Position numbers and translations under genes: made by a program. Below, piece after piece: positions 43,413 to 51,672 of a stretch of DNA of 64,000 nt. Numbering within the stretch: position 1 is the first letter of the stretch; every line of letters begins with the position of its first letter. The notes below the pieces were generated by a model. That model saw only the letters and a program-made list of their open reading frames with translations. It made no database searches and had not been told where the DNA came from. This DNA comes from an uncultured Vicinamibacterales bacterium (GTDB lineage: Bacteria; Acidobacteriota; Vicinamibacteria; Vicinamibacterales; UBA8438): the NCBI GenBank assembly GCA_958295905.1, contig OY282382.1:3868001-3932000 (forward strand). Reading direction: 5' to 3'.

Positions 43413-43643
43413 GTCGGCGCGTTCGACCGCGACCGGCGCGGCGCGCGACGCCCGCGCGGCCCGCGGTCAGGCCGCCTGCCATGTCGGGCTCCCCGGGAGC
43501 CCGCGGCGACACCGCGCGCTGCACGGAGATCGCGGCGGCCGCGCGGCAGGGCGCGGCGAGGGCGCCTGGTCGAGTGCGGCGGAGCGCCGGCCACGGGCTC
43601 CTGCGGCCGGCAGCGCGGGCGCGCTGACCGACGGCGGCGGCAC

Positions 43644-45020
43644 ATGGCGGAAGTCGACGTCGCGGTGGTCGGGGGAGGGATGGCGGGGCTCGCCGCCGCC
43701 TACGAGCTGCACCGTCACGGTGTCTCGTTCGTGCTGATAGACGCGGCGCCGCGGCCCGGCGGCGTGGTCCGCACCGAGCGCGTCGACGGGTTCACCCTCG
43801 ACGCGGGACCCGACTCGCTGCTCGTGCAGAAGCCGGCCGCCCTTGAGCTGTGCCGCGAGCTCGGGCTCGGCCCCCGCCTCGTACCGACGCGGGAGCCCCG
43901 AACCGCCTACGTGCTGCGCAACCGGCGGCTGCGCCCCCTGCCGGCGGCCTCGGTCCTCGGCATACCCACGGCCGTCGGGCCCTGGGTTACCAGCGACCTG
44001 CTCTCCCCCGCCGGCCGGCTGCGTCTCGCCGCCGACCTCGTCCTGCCCCGCGGCGGCGGCTCCGACGAATCGGTGGGGAGTTTCTTCCGCCGCCGTTTCG
44101 GGGCGGAGGCCGCCGAGTACATCGCCGAGCCGCTGCTTGCGGGCATCCACGCCGGCGACGTCGACCGATTGTCGATGCCGGCCCTGTTCCCCCGGCTCGT
44201 CGAGGCCGAACGCGCCGCGGGCAGCGTGATCCGCGCATTCCGGCGGAAGCGCCGGGCCGCGCCGCGCCCGGCGGGGGGGCTCTTCCGCTCGCTCCCCGGC
44301 GGCCTCGAGGAGATGGTGGACGCGCTGGCCGCGACCCTGCCCCCCGGCGCCGTCCGCTGCCGCATGCGGGCCGTCGCCCTCCGCGGCCCCGCCCCCTATA
44401 CCGTGCGGCTCTCCACCGCCGACCCCATCTCCGCCCGCAGCGTTATCATCGCCACCCCGGCCCACGTCACCGCAACCCTGGTGCGCCCCCTCGACCAACG
44501 CCTGGCCGCGTTGTGCGACGAGATCCCCTACACGTCGACCGCGACCGTGCTCCTCGCCTATCCGCAAGCCGCGGTGCGCCGGCCCCGCCGGGGGTCCGGG
44601 TTCGTGGTGCCGCGAGGCGAGCGCGCGGTGCCGCTGATGGCAGGGTCGTGGGTGACCTCGAAGTGGCCCGGCCGGGCGCCGGAGGGACAAGTGCTGTTGC
44701 GGGGGTTCCTCGGAGGCGTCCGCGACCCGCACGTCCAGGAACGCTCCGAAGACGAGCTGATCGAGCAGACCCATGCCACCTTCGCCGGGCTGCTCGGCCT
44801 CGACCGCGGCCCCAGCCTCGCCCGCGTCTACCGCTGGGAACGCGCCAACCCCCAGCACAACGTCGGGCACCTCGTGCGGCTTGCGGCCATCGAGACGCGA
44901 TTGCGGCACTGGCCCGGCCTCTTCGTCACCGGCGCCGGCTTTCGGGGAGTCGGCATTCCCGATTGCGTCGCCGACGGGCGAACCATGGCCCGGGCAACGA
45001 CAGACTGGCTGGGGAGGTGA
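43644..45020 (+). CDS. hemG: protoporphyrinogen oxidase (HemY type)
   Basis: A 458-residue oxygen-dependent FAD enzyme; in bacteria the HemY type may act on coproporphyrinogen III or protoporphyrinogen IX. FAD motif VAVVGGGMAGLAAAYELHRHG at the start, APRPGGVVRT, DAGPDSLLVQKPAA, the middle EPLLAGIHAGDVDRLS and the C-terminal FAD motif VTGAGFRGVGIPDCVADG all match. The ATG at 43644 lies in GC-rich DNA with no clear Shine-Dalgarno. It follows hemE on the same strand. Confidence 0.92.
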   Translation: MAEVDVAVVGGGMAGLAAAYELHRHGVSFVLIDAAPRPGGVVRTERVDGFTLDAGPDSLLVQKPAALELCRELGLGPRLVPTREPRTAYVLRNRRLRPLPAASVLGIPTAVGPWVTSDLLSPAGRLRLAADLVLPRGGGSDESVGSFFRRRFGAEAAEYIAEPLLAGIHAGDVDRLSMPALFPRLVEAERAAGSVIRAFRRKRRAAPRPAGGLFRSLPGGLEEMVDALAATLPPGAVRCRMRAVALRGPAPYTVRLSTADPISARSVIIATPAHVTATLVRPLDQRLAALCDEIPYTSTATVLLAYPQAAVRRPRRGSGFVVPRGERAVPLMAGSWVTSKWPGRAPEGQVLLRGFLGGVRDPHVQERSEDELIEQTHATFAGLLGLDRGPSLARVYRWERANPQHNVGHLVRLAAIETRLRHWPGLFVTGAGFRGVGIPDCVADGRTMARATTDWLGR

Positions 45021-45241
45021 TTCACCGCCGCAGCGGTTCGCCGGGCGGCGAAGCGCAGAATCCGGGCGCGGGGCGGTCGGACCATGACCGGGCGGCGCCG
45101 GACGGCCTTGCGGCCCGTGGCGACAGTCCCCCGTTGTGGAGGACGATTCACCGCCCCCGGGGTCCCACGGGCCAACCATGGCCCCGGCAACGATGGACTG
45201 GATGGATGGGCAGGGACGGGCAGGCCACCGCCGCGCGGGGA
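45021..45241. repeat. decayed duplication of the hemG 3' end
   Basis: A segment near 45170-45210 (AACCATGGCCCCGGCAACGA, then GGACTGGATGG) repeats the last coding region of hemG (AACCATGGCCCGGGCAACGA, GACTGGCTGGGG near 44980-45015) with changes; GATTCACCGCC also occurs twice. No open gene. Confidence 0.6.
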
Positions 45242-45508
45242 TCACTCGGCGGCATCCGCCGGCGCCGCCGCCTTCGCGGCTTTCTTCGTCTTCGCCGCGG
45301 ACGTCGAAGCCGTCTTGCGCTTGCGGGCCCGCGGCCGGGTCGGCGGAGCCGGCTCGCTCGACGGCTCGAGCTTCGCCAGACTCGTCAGGAACTTGCGGAC
45401 GGTGTTGTCATCGAACTGGATCCGCGTGTAGGCATCCTCGATGGCGATCACCGATCCCGCGCCGTATGTCGGTTCGTGCACCCTGGCTCCCACCTCGAAG
45501 CGCTTCAT
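45242..45508 (-). CDS. small SH3/tudor-like (CarD/UvrD-tail-like) domain protein
   Basis: An 88-residue protein. Residues 1-50 (MKRFEVGARVHEPTYGAGSV, then AIEDAYTRIQFDDNTVRKFL and LAKLEP) match the small SH3-like fold found in CarD N-termini and UvrD C-termini, modules that contact RNA polymerase. The C-terminal ~35 residues are a Lys/Ala-rich tail like histone H1 tails (KRKTASTSAAKTKKAAKAAA). A role in transcription or DNA binding is inferred only. Start at 45508 with GGAGAG upstream. It is divergent from the DUF2911 gene. Confidence 0.68.
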   Translation of the reverse strand: MKRFEVGARVHEPTYGAGSVIAIEDAYTRIQFDDNTVRKFLTSLAKLEPSSEPAPPTRPRARKRKTASTSAAKTKKAAKAAAPADAAE

Positions 45509-45592
45509 TGTCGACTGCTCTCCCCGACTTGATGCCACCAACCGTACACACAAAGCACCCTGGCACCGCACGCTACGACCCGCTGCCGAAAC

Positions 45593-45632
45593 GATAACTT
45601 GAACTCTATCAGAAAGTTATCTCCGGCGTCAA
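45593..45632 (-). promoter_or_regulatory. promoter and inverted repeat upstream of the SH3-like gene
   Basis: Minus strand TTGACG (45632-45627), 18-nt spacer, TAGAGT (45608-45603). A perfect 8-bp inverted repeat GATAACTT/AAGTTATC (45593-45600 and 45614-45621, 13-nt spacer) overlaps the spacer and -10, in the position of an operator. Confidence 0.45.
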
Positions 45633-45687
45633 CACCGCGGCGCCTCCCTTGACGCCCTCCCGGAGAGCGGTGACGCCGCCTCCGGAA

Positions 45688-45696
45688 TGCTATAGT
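45688..45696 (+). promoter_or_regulatory. extended -10 (TGCTATAGT) of the DUF2911 gene
   Basis: TGC followed by TATAGT, a TGN-extended -10. Transcription would start near 45703, giving a ~130-nt leader before the ATG at 45836. The rest of the 327-bp gap (45509-45835) shows no gene. Confidence 0.4.
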
Positions 45697-45835
45697 CCAC
45701 AGCAGGTTCACTCGTCTCCCCGCCGGGGCATGCCCGCCCTTTCGCGCGGGAGCGGCATCACGGAACCCGCTCGACGGAACAGGACGGCCGCCGCAAGCGG
45801 TCCGTCCGCTTGCAGCGCAGGAGGCGTATTCGATC

Positions 45836-46444
45836 ATGAAGAAGGTACGGACATCCGGTATCGCGGCGTTCGCGGTGACCATTCTGGCGGCGGCGGGCTG
45901 CGGCGGCTCCGGAGAACCCGCGGCGACGGCACCCGCGGCGGCCGAAGCCACCGTCCCGGCGGAAATGCTCGGCGGCGGCGTGCTCACCCACGTCCATGAC
46001 GGCCAAGCCGGCAGCCCCCACGTCCAGGTCGCCTGGGAGGTCGACGGCGCGAACATCTCGATCACCTACGGCCGTCCCTACCTCCGGGACCGTACCGTCG
46101 GCGAGACCGTCGAGCCCCTCGACGGATCCGTCTGGCGACTCGGGGCCGACGAGGCCACGACCTTCGTGACGGACGGCGACCTCATGGTCGGCGGCACCCA
46201 CGTCCCCGCCGGGGAGTACACGCTGTGGACCCTGACCACCGGCGACACCACCGAGCTCATCGTCAACGCCGAGACCGGACAGTGGGGCACCGAGTACGAC
46301 CCGTCGCGCGACCTCGGCCGCACCCCGATGACCGTCGGCAGCCTCGACACGCCGGCCGAGCAGCTGACGCTGCACATGGAGAACCGCGAGCTTCGCTTCG
46401 AATGGGGGTCGATGGTCGCCTCGGTGCCGATCGTCGTGCACTGA
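45836..46444 (+). CDS. DUF2911-domain lipoprotein
   Basis: A 202-residue exported lipoprotein: lipobox LAAAGC (Cys ~21) after KKVRTSGIAAFAVTI, then an Ala/Pro linker. The DUF2911 core runs from ~58 to 202: SPHVQVAWEVDGANISITYG, RPYLRDRTVGE, VWRLGADEATTFVT, VPAGEYTLWTL, LIVNAETGQWGTEYDPSRDL and a final FEWGSMVASVPIVV. The family is common in Acidobacteriota and Bacteroidota and has no known function. ATG at 45836 is close to the hydrophobic signal start. Confidence 0.88.
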   Translation: MKKVRTSGIAAFAVTILAAAGCGGSGEPAATAPAAAEATVPAEMLGGGVLTHVHDGQAGSPHVQVAWEVDGANISITYGRPYLRDRTVGETVEPLDGSVWRLGADEATTFVTDGDLMVGGTHVPAGEYTLWTLTTGDTTELIVNAETGQWGTEYDPSRDLGRTPMTVGSLDTPAEQLTLHMENRELRFEWGSMVASVPIVVH

Positions 46445-46681
46445 CGCGCGGCACGCCTCGCAGGCGTCGGCGGCGCTGCGTAGGTCCGAGCAAGAACAAC
46501 TTCCTTCAGAGGCCGCAATCACGCCGTCAAGGAATCGACGCCGAAATGCGACAGATGCGCGGCGTGGATGCGGCCGCAGTGAAACTGCGACGCGAAACCG
46601 ATGCAGCGAAACCGGGAGTTTATTCTTATGCCGATTCCCAAGCTGCCGAGGCGTCGGCTACATCGGTGTGAGCAAGACCTT

Positions 46682-46756
46682 GGGCCGCTAGCTCAGCGGT
46701 AGAGCACCTGACTTTTAATCAGATGGTCGCTGGTTCGATCCCAGCGCGGCCCACCA
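46682..46756 (+). tRNA. tRNA-Lys (anticodon TTT), CCA encoded
   Basis: Cloverleaf with acceptor GGGCCGC/GCGGCCC, D arm GCTC-GAGC, anticodon stem CCTGA/TCAGA and loop CTTTTAA (anticodon TTT), T arm GCTGG-TTCGATC-CCAGC, discriminator A at 46753 and CCA at 46754-46756. The 235 bp before it hold no supported gene. Confidence 0.95.
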
Positions 46757-46759
46757 ACG

Positions 46760-47200
46760 GCACTCCGCCGGTCCGGGAATATTCTCGAGATCCTCTCCCG
46801 CGGTTCGCGCCCGCGCACCTTGAACTCGAGATCGACCGGCGCCGACCCGAACTCGAGCAAGACGGGCGGGCCGGCCGTAGTCCTCGTTCCGCATGACGAC
46901 GGTGGGCGCCACCTGAATCAACGTCGCAGGTGCGGTTCTGGAACACCCGACGCTGACCGTGGTCGCGCGAGGCGTCGTTGACCCGCGCCGCCCCGCGCAG
47001 GAACGAGGCGGCGCGGGCCTCGATCTCCCGGCCGTTCAACGGACGATCCGGACTGGGACGTGTGTCGATGGCCAAGTGGGCGGCGAATCGTAACGGCGCT
47101 CCAGCCCCGTGGTTGCCGGCCAGTCGAGTCGGGGGTAGTGTATCCGTAGCCCGGCCGCCATCGCCGGCGTGGTCCGCAGCGTCTTGTGGGCCCCTGGAAG
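46760..47200 (-). pseudogene. possible relic of a secreted M28-type peptidase
   Basis: Minus-strand frames carry fragments that follow the order of acidobacterial M28 peptidase PA-domain regions: EIEARAASFLRGA, DASRDHGQRRVFQ, then in another frame VAPTVVMRNEDYGRPARLA and EDLENIPG. Frames change at least twice and no catalytic zinc motifs are seen; the relic ends at tRNA-Lys. Identification is by eye and uncertain. The remainder of the 570-bp gap (to 47326) holds nothing I can support. Confidence 0.35.
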
Positions 47201-47326
47201 CACAAGCGGGAATCAAACGGAGACATTACCCAGTCGGGAGATCCGTGGACCGCGGCCGCCCGACCGTGGTCGCTCGGAGATCCCGCGTCGGCGTCTGCAC
47301 CGCTTCAGAGCCGCCCGCAGGACCGC

Positions 47327-48274
47327 TCAGGCGGCGGAGCCGGACTTCAGCCACCGCCGGACGACGCGGTTCCACCACATGATTGCGCCGGTGACGAACA
47401 GCGCGGGCGGAACGAGCCCGATCAGCGCCCAGATCGCCTTGGTGGTCGAGTTGCAGAGCGCCTCACAGCCCGGGATGCCGCGGCCGCCGAGCCGGCCGAA
47501 GTGCAGATAGGCGAGCCAGTACATCACCCGGTCGCCGACGCGCTCCACCGGGTTCGACACGTCGAACGGCTCCAGGTAGTCGACGATCGCGATGAAGGCG
47601 GCCGGGAACGACAGGTAGGCCCCCGTGACCGCCCACAGGATCAGGAACGGCCAGCACCAGAAGCCGAACGCGCTGTGGACACGCCAATTGAGCTGCTTCC
47701 AGTCCGCCCGCCGGTCGATGGTCAGGCTGCGCCGCCAGCGCAGGACGCCGGGCCACCAGACCACGGCGCCGGTCATCGACAGCACCAGGAGGAACAACGC
47801 GCCGACGCCGTTCACCCGCCGGCCCGTCTGTCCGCCCAGGAGGTTGTCGTGCAGGTCCAGCACCCAGGCGCTCATGCGGTAGCCCAGCGGCAGGGGGTCT
47901 CCCCGGTCCTCCCCCGTGAACGGGTCGAACAGCCGCCGGATGCGGTCGCCGTCGCGCGTCAGGGTGACCTCGACAGCGTGGTTCGGCGTCTCACCCGGCC
48001 GCACGTTCTGCACGTCGTAGCCGGGATAGGCCTGCCGGGCGGCGCGCTCCAGGGCGTCGTCGCCCAGCGACGCGCCCGTGCCGCCCACGATGACGGGCTG
48101 CGGCGAGAAGACGGCGAACAGCTCGTTCCGATAGACCAGCACGCTCCCGGTCGCGCAGATCACGAAGATGTAGATGCCCAGACCGATGCCGGTCCACAGG
48201 TGGACCTGGAAGATCGCCTTGCGCAGCCCGACGCTCTGCGGCGCCTGCACCCAACGTGACCACGAGTTCCCCAT
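47327..48274 (-). CDS. PepSY-associated transmembrane protein
   Basis: A 315-residue membrane protein of the PepSY-TM family. Four transmembrane helices (FQVHLWTGIGLGIYIFVICA; GVGALFLLVLSMTGAVVWWP; FGFWCWPFLILWAVTGAYL; IWALIGLVPPALFVTGAIMW) bracket two periplasmic parts; the first has a PepSY-like VRPGETPNHAVEVTLTRDGD stretch. HLWTG and LDLHDNL are the family's conserved His motifs. Members are linked to iron-siderophore reduction or uptake, but there is no TonB receptor nearby. ATG at 48274 is chosen; the upstream frame runs into GC-rich repeats. Confidence 0.85.
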   Translation of the reverse strand: MGNSWSRWVQAPQSVGLRKAIFQVHLWTGIGLGIYIFVICATGSVLVYRNELFAVFSPQPVIVGGTGASLGDDALERAARQAYPGYDVQNVRPGETPNHAVEVTLTRDGDRIRRLFDPFTGEDRGDPLPLGYRMSAWVLDLHDNLLGGQTGRRVNGVGALFLLVLSMTGAVVWWPGVLRWRRSLTIDRRADWKQLNWRVHSAFGFWCWPFLILWAVTGAYLSFPAAFIAIVDYLEPFDVSNPVERVGDRVMYWLAYLHFGRLGGRGIPGCEALCNSTTKAIWALIGLVPPALFVTGAIMWWNRVVRRWLKSGSAA

Positions 48275-48593
48275 GGAGCTTCGATCCCGACCCCCGCCGA
48301 GGAAGCCAAGCACGTCGATCGCCTTGGCGACGACTACTGCCGCTATGGGCGAAGCGGCCGGTTCTTCCCGGGTCCCCGTCCCCGCGCGGGAGCGGAGCGG
48401 GCCGGACGCGCCTACGGCGACGCCTACGAGGGCATGGTCGACCGCCGTCCCCCCGCGCGGGAGCGGAGCGGGCGGCGAGGCGGGACCAGCGCAGCGCCTC
48501 CTGGAAGTCGACCGCCGTCCCCCCGCGCGGGAGCGGAGCGGGCCGGACGCCGGACGCAACATGGCGCGCGCAGACGTTGCGGCCGGCCGCGCC
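48275..48593. repeat. GC-rich direct repeats between the PepSY and CMD genes
   Basis: Three copies (about 48375, 48450 and 48520) of CCGCGCGGGAGCGGAGCGGG, the last two also sharing GTCGACCGCCGTCCCC upstream; spacing ~70 bp. No gene is supported in this stretch. Confidence 0.8.
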
Positions 48594-49223
48594 TCAGCGG
48601 ACGCGGGACGCCGGCAACCCCTCGAAACCGGGGGGAAGCTGGGCGCCCAGCGTGTTCTGGAACATCGCCAACTGCGTGTAGTTGCCGACGATCAGCACGA
48701 CCTCGACCAGCTCCTCCTCCGTGTAGCGCGCCGCAAGCGCGTTCCACGTCTCGTGGGAGATGAACCGGCTGGCGTGGAGCTCGTCCGCCGCCCGCAGGAT
48801 GGCGCGTTCGAAGTCGGCCCATCCGGAGGCGTCCGGACCGGTCGTCACCCGCGCGACCTCCTCCGCCGTCAGCCCCGCCTCCCGCCCGATGGCGTCGTGC
48901 CGTCCCCAGATGTAGTCGCCGCGGGACAACCAGGCGGTCCGCAGAATGAGCAGCTCGCGGTGGCGCGTCGGGATCTTCGCGTTGCGGACGAAGTGGCCCG
49001 TGTAGTCCCAGTACTTCCGGCAGGTCTCGGTGGCGTCGGGACAGAGCTCCCGCATCGGACTCTCGCCCGCCCCGTCGGGCAGCGCGATTCGGGGGCCGTC
49101 GAGATGCTCGAACGGCGCCACGCGGCTCACGCCCGGCTCCTGCGCCGCCGCCAGGGCCGCGCCGACCGCGAGCGTTCCGCAGACGAAGGTCACGCCGGTC
49201 GCCGAATCCATCATCTCCCGCAT
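48594..49223 (-). CDS. exported carboxymuconolactone decarboxylase-family protein
   Basis: A 209-residue AhpD/CMD-fold protein with an N-terminal signal (VTFVCGTLAVGAALAAAQ). The CMD domain covers ~75-205: RHRELLILRTAWLSRGDYIW, GRHDAIGREAGLTAEEVARV, LHASRFISHETWNALAARYT, VVLIVGNYTQLAMFQNTLG. The peroxidatic CxxC of AhpD is absent but the GRH His is present, as in the plain CMD-type subfamily. Substrate unknown. ATG at 49223 is preceded by GGGAGG at good spacing. Confidence 0.87.
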   Translation of the reverse strand: MREMMDSATGVTFVCGTLAVGAALAAAQEPGVSRVAPFEHLDGPRIALPDGAGESPMRELCPDATETCRKYWDYTGHFVRNAKIPTRHRELLILRTAWLSRGDYIWGRHDAIGREAGLTAEEVARVTTGPDASGWADFERAILRAADELHASRFISHETWNALAARYTEEELVEVVLIVGNYTQLAMFQNTLGAQLPPGFEGLPASRVR

Positions 49224-49684
49224 CGGAACCTCCCTGCCGACCCCGGAACGGACGGCCCACCTGCGCCCGCGGAATGCGGCGCACGCGACCCATCGGATAC
49301 ACACCGGCAAGCGACGAACCGGCATTCTACACGCCGCGGGCGCGCCCGCACGCGCGACGGCGGGGCCAGGTCCGTGACCTTCGCGAACGGCACGCCGCGG
49401 GCGCGCCCGCACGCGCGACGGCGGGGCTTGCCGCGCAGCCGGCCGAGGACCGCCGAGCCGAACCGGGCCGGCTCGGACTCGGACACCGCCGCTCGCCTTG
49501 GGCTTCCTCGGCGGTGTGCGTGAGCGGCCCCGACTCGGCCGCGACCCGCCCTCGGTGGGTATTCGTACCCGCACACCGCGCGTAACGGGCGGCTTGGCGC
49601 CAAGGGCCGGCCCGAGCCCATGCCCAACCCCATGCCCGCCTCCCCGCCCCGTCAAGGCGCGGGGAACGATGATGCGCGGCGCGC
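49224..49684. repeat. gene-free stretch with a 35-bp direct repeat
   Basis: ACGCCGCGGGCGCGCCCGCA and the following ACGCGCGACGGCGGGG occur twice (49331 and 49392, period 61). The rest (to 49684) is GC-rich DNA with no supported gene; GCCGAGGA and palindromic GC stretches recur. Confidence 0.7.
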
Positions 49685-51232
49685 TCACGCCAACCGCGCC
49701 CCGCGCAGCCCCTTCCAGATGCTGCCGCACATCGCCACCAGCAGCAACGCGATCGGGAAGCCGGTGGCGAGGGCCGCGGTCTGCAGGGCCACGAGGCCGC
49801 CGCCGAGCAGCAGGGTGATGGCTACGATGCCCTCGAACGCGCACCAGAAGACGCGCTGGGCGACCGGCGCGTCGAGCTTGCCGCCGGCGGTGATGGTGTC
49901 GATGACGAGCGAGCCGGAATCGGAAGAGGTGACGAAGAAGACGATCACGAGAACGATGCCGACGACCGAGGTGACGCCGGCGAGGGGCAGCACCTCGAGC
50001 ATCCTGAACAAGGCCAGCTCGGGCTGCTGCGCCTGCACCGCCTCGACCGCCGCGGTCTGGCCCGCGTCGAGATAGTGCGACAGCGCGGTCGCCCCGAAGG
50101 CGTTCATCCAGAGGGCCGAGACGAGCACGGGGACGACGAGCATGCAGCCGACGAGGGCGCGCACCGTGCGGCCGCGCGAGACGCGGGCGATGAACATGCC
50201 GACGAAGGGCGCCCACGAGAACCACCACGCCCAGAAGAAGGTGGTCCACCCGTGCAGGAAGTCGAAGTCGTCGCGCCCCACCGGGTTGCTGAGCGGTCCG
50301 ATCTCCGCGGCATAGTGGCCGAGGCTGGCGACGAACCCCGCGAACAGATCGGCGGTGGGCCCCACCGCGAGCACGAACGCGAGGAGCAGCAGAGCAAGGA
50401 GCAGGTTGGCCTGGCTGAGGCGCTTGACGCCCCGGTCCAACCCCGCGACCACCGACGTCAGCGCGATGCCGGTGATGCCGGCTACCAGCAGCACCTTGGT
50501 CGTGCCGGTGTCCGGCACCCCGAACAGATGGGCCAGCCCCGCCGCCGTCTGCTCGGCCCCGAGGCCGAGCGACGTCGCCAGCCCGAAGAGCGTGGCGAAC
50601 ACCGCGAGGATGTCGATGGCATGGCCGAACCGGCCCCACACCCGCGCGCCCAGGATCGGGTAGAACGCCGACCGCAGCGTCAAGGGCAGCCCGAGGTTGT
50701 AGGCGGCGAAGGCCAGCGCGAGGGCGACGACCGCGAACATCGCCCACGGGTGCACCCCCCAGTGGAAGATGGCGGAAGCGGTGGCGAGGCGGTGGGCGGC
50801 GGCGGTGTCGGCCGGGTCGACGCCGAGCGGCGGGTTCAGGAAATGATCGACCGGCTCGGCCACCCCGAAGAACATCAAGCCGATGCCCATGCCGGCCGCG
50901 AAGAGCATGGCGAACCACGACCACATGGAGTAGTCGGGCTTGGCGTCGGGACCGCCGAGGCGGACCCGGCCGAAGGGGGTCACCAGCAAGACCAGGCAGA
51001 AGAGGACGAGGACGTTGCCGACGCCCATGAACACCCAGTCGAACGTCGAGGTCAGCCAGGCGTAGAGGGCGTCGAAGACGCCCGCGGCCGCGTCCCGGAA
51101 CGCGAGCACCCCGGCCACGAACGCCACGATGGTGAGGCTGGAGACGATGAAGACGGGGTTGTGGACGTCGAGACCGAAGAACTGGAGGTTGTCCCGCCCG
51201 AGCTCGTAGTCGGTGTGCGCGGCCATGGCCAT
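49685..51232 (-). CDS. BCCT-family transporter (betaine/choline/carnitine type)
   Basis: A 515-residue secondary transporter with about twelve transmembrane helices. Family motifs: AAGMGIGLMFFGVAEPVDHF (the G-x-G-I-G substrate/Na+ motif), FHWGVHPWAMFAVVALALAF with the Trp-rich core, TFFWAWWFSWAPFVGMFIAR and VFFVTSSDSGSLV. Substrates are quaternary ammonium osmolytes such as glycine betaine. The start is ATG at 51232 (MAMAAHTDYELGRDNLQFFG) or 51226. The 281 bp upstream contain a TACAAT box near 51348 but no gene. Confidence 0.92.
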   Translation of the reverse strand: MAMAAHTDYELGRDNLQFFGLDVHNPVFIVSSLTIVAFVAGVLAFRDAAAGVFDALYAWLTSTFDWVFMGVGNVLVLFCLVLLVTPFGRVRLGGPDAKPDYSMWSWFAMLFAAGMGIGLMFFGVAEPVDHFLNPPLGVDPADTAAAHRLATASAIFHWGVHPWAMFAVVALALAFAAYNLGLPLTLRSAFYPILGARVWGRFGHAIDILAVFATLFGLATSLGLGAEQTAAGLAHLFGVPDTGTTKVLLVAGITGIALTSVVAGLDRGVKRLSQANLLLALLLLAFVLAVGPTADLFAGFVASLGHYAAEIGPLSNPVGRDDFDFLHGWTTFFWAWWFSWAPFVGMFIARVSRGRTVRALVGCMLVVPVLVSALWMNAFGATALSHYLDAGQTAAVEAVQAQQPELALFRMLEVLPLAGVTSVVGIVLVIVFFVTSSDSGSLVIDTITAGGKLDAPVAQRVFWCAFEGIVAITLLLGGGLVALQTAALATGFPIALLLVAMCGSIWKGLRGARLA

Positions 51233-51513
51233 GCGGAAACTGCTCGACGGGACCCGCAGATCGGTCGACGACCCCGAGCGGCGGCTCCGCCGCGGCAGCT
51301 TCGTCGATTCGCCGCCGCCGGTGCTCCAGTTGCGATCGCGGCGATTGTACACGGCTTCCGCCGCCGCGCGCCGGCGCTCGGCGACCTCCGGCAGCCCCCC
51401 GGTTCGTCTCCAGCGACGGACAGGCACCCCTGTCCCCTGCCGGGCGCCGCCTCCCGTCCGGACGGCGCGCGGCGGCGGATATCGTCGATCCGCAACGGTT
51501 CTCCGACTCGGCG

Positions 51514-51654
51514 CTATGCCCGCCGCGCCGGCATCAGGTGGACGAACCAGCGCCAGGCGATGCAGGAAACCACGGCAGCGCCCAGCAGGGATCCGGGAAG
51601 GGCGCCACCGTAGGCCTGGTCGACACCGCGGGCCAGGATCTCGGGGGCGGTCAT
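51514..51654 (-). CDS. 46-residue single-helix membrane protein
   Basis: An ORF of 47 codons with strongly G/C-biased third positions like its neighbours. It encodes MTAPEILARGVDQAYGGALP, then GSLLGAAVVSCIAWRWFVHL and a basic end (MPARRA): one likely transmembrane helix with the basic end inside. It starts 18 nt after the stop of the next gene upstream (51673-52410). It could be a genuine small protein, or the surviving 3' end of a CPBP-type gene whose middle was lost. No Shine-Dalgarno visible. Confidence 0.45.
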   Translation of the reverse strand: MTAPEILARGVDQAYGGALPGSLLGAAVVSCIAWRWFVHLMPARRA

Positions 51655-51672
51655 CGCGGCGGCGGGCGTGCG

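Noticed and set aside
43409..43627. ORF overlapping the hemE stop (GTG at 43409)
   Set aside because: Ala/Arg/Gly/Pro-only composition without any motif; more likely non-coding spacer.
42185..43627. 480-codon plus-strand frame across hemE
   Set aside because: Out-of-frame shadow of hemE; Arg/Pro/Gly-rich with no domain.
46546..46671. 41-codon ORF before tRNA-Lys
   Set aside because: No ribosome-binding site, no recognisable domain and mixed third-position composition.
46682..47326. tRNA-Lys as an integration site of a genomic island
   Set aside because: No integrase and no repeat of the tRNA 3' end were found nearby; only a peptidase relic adjoins it.
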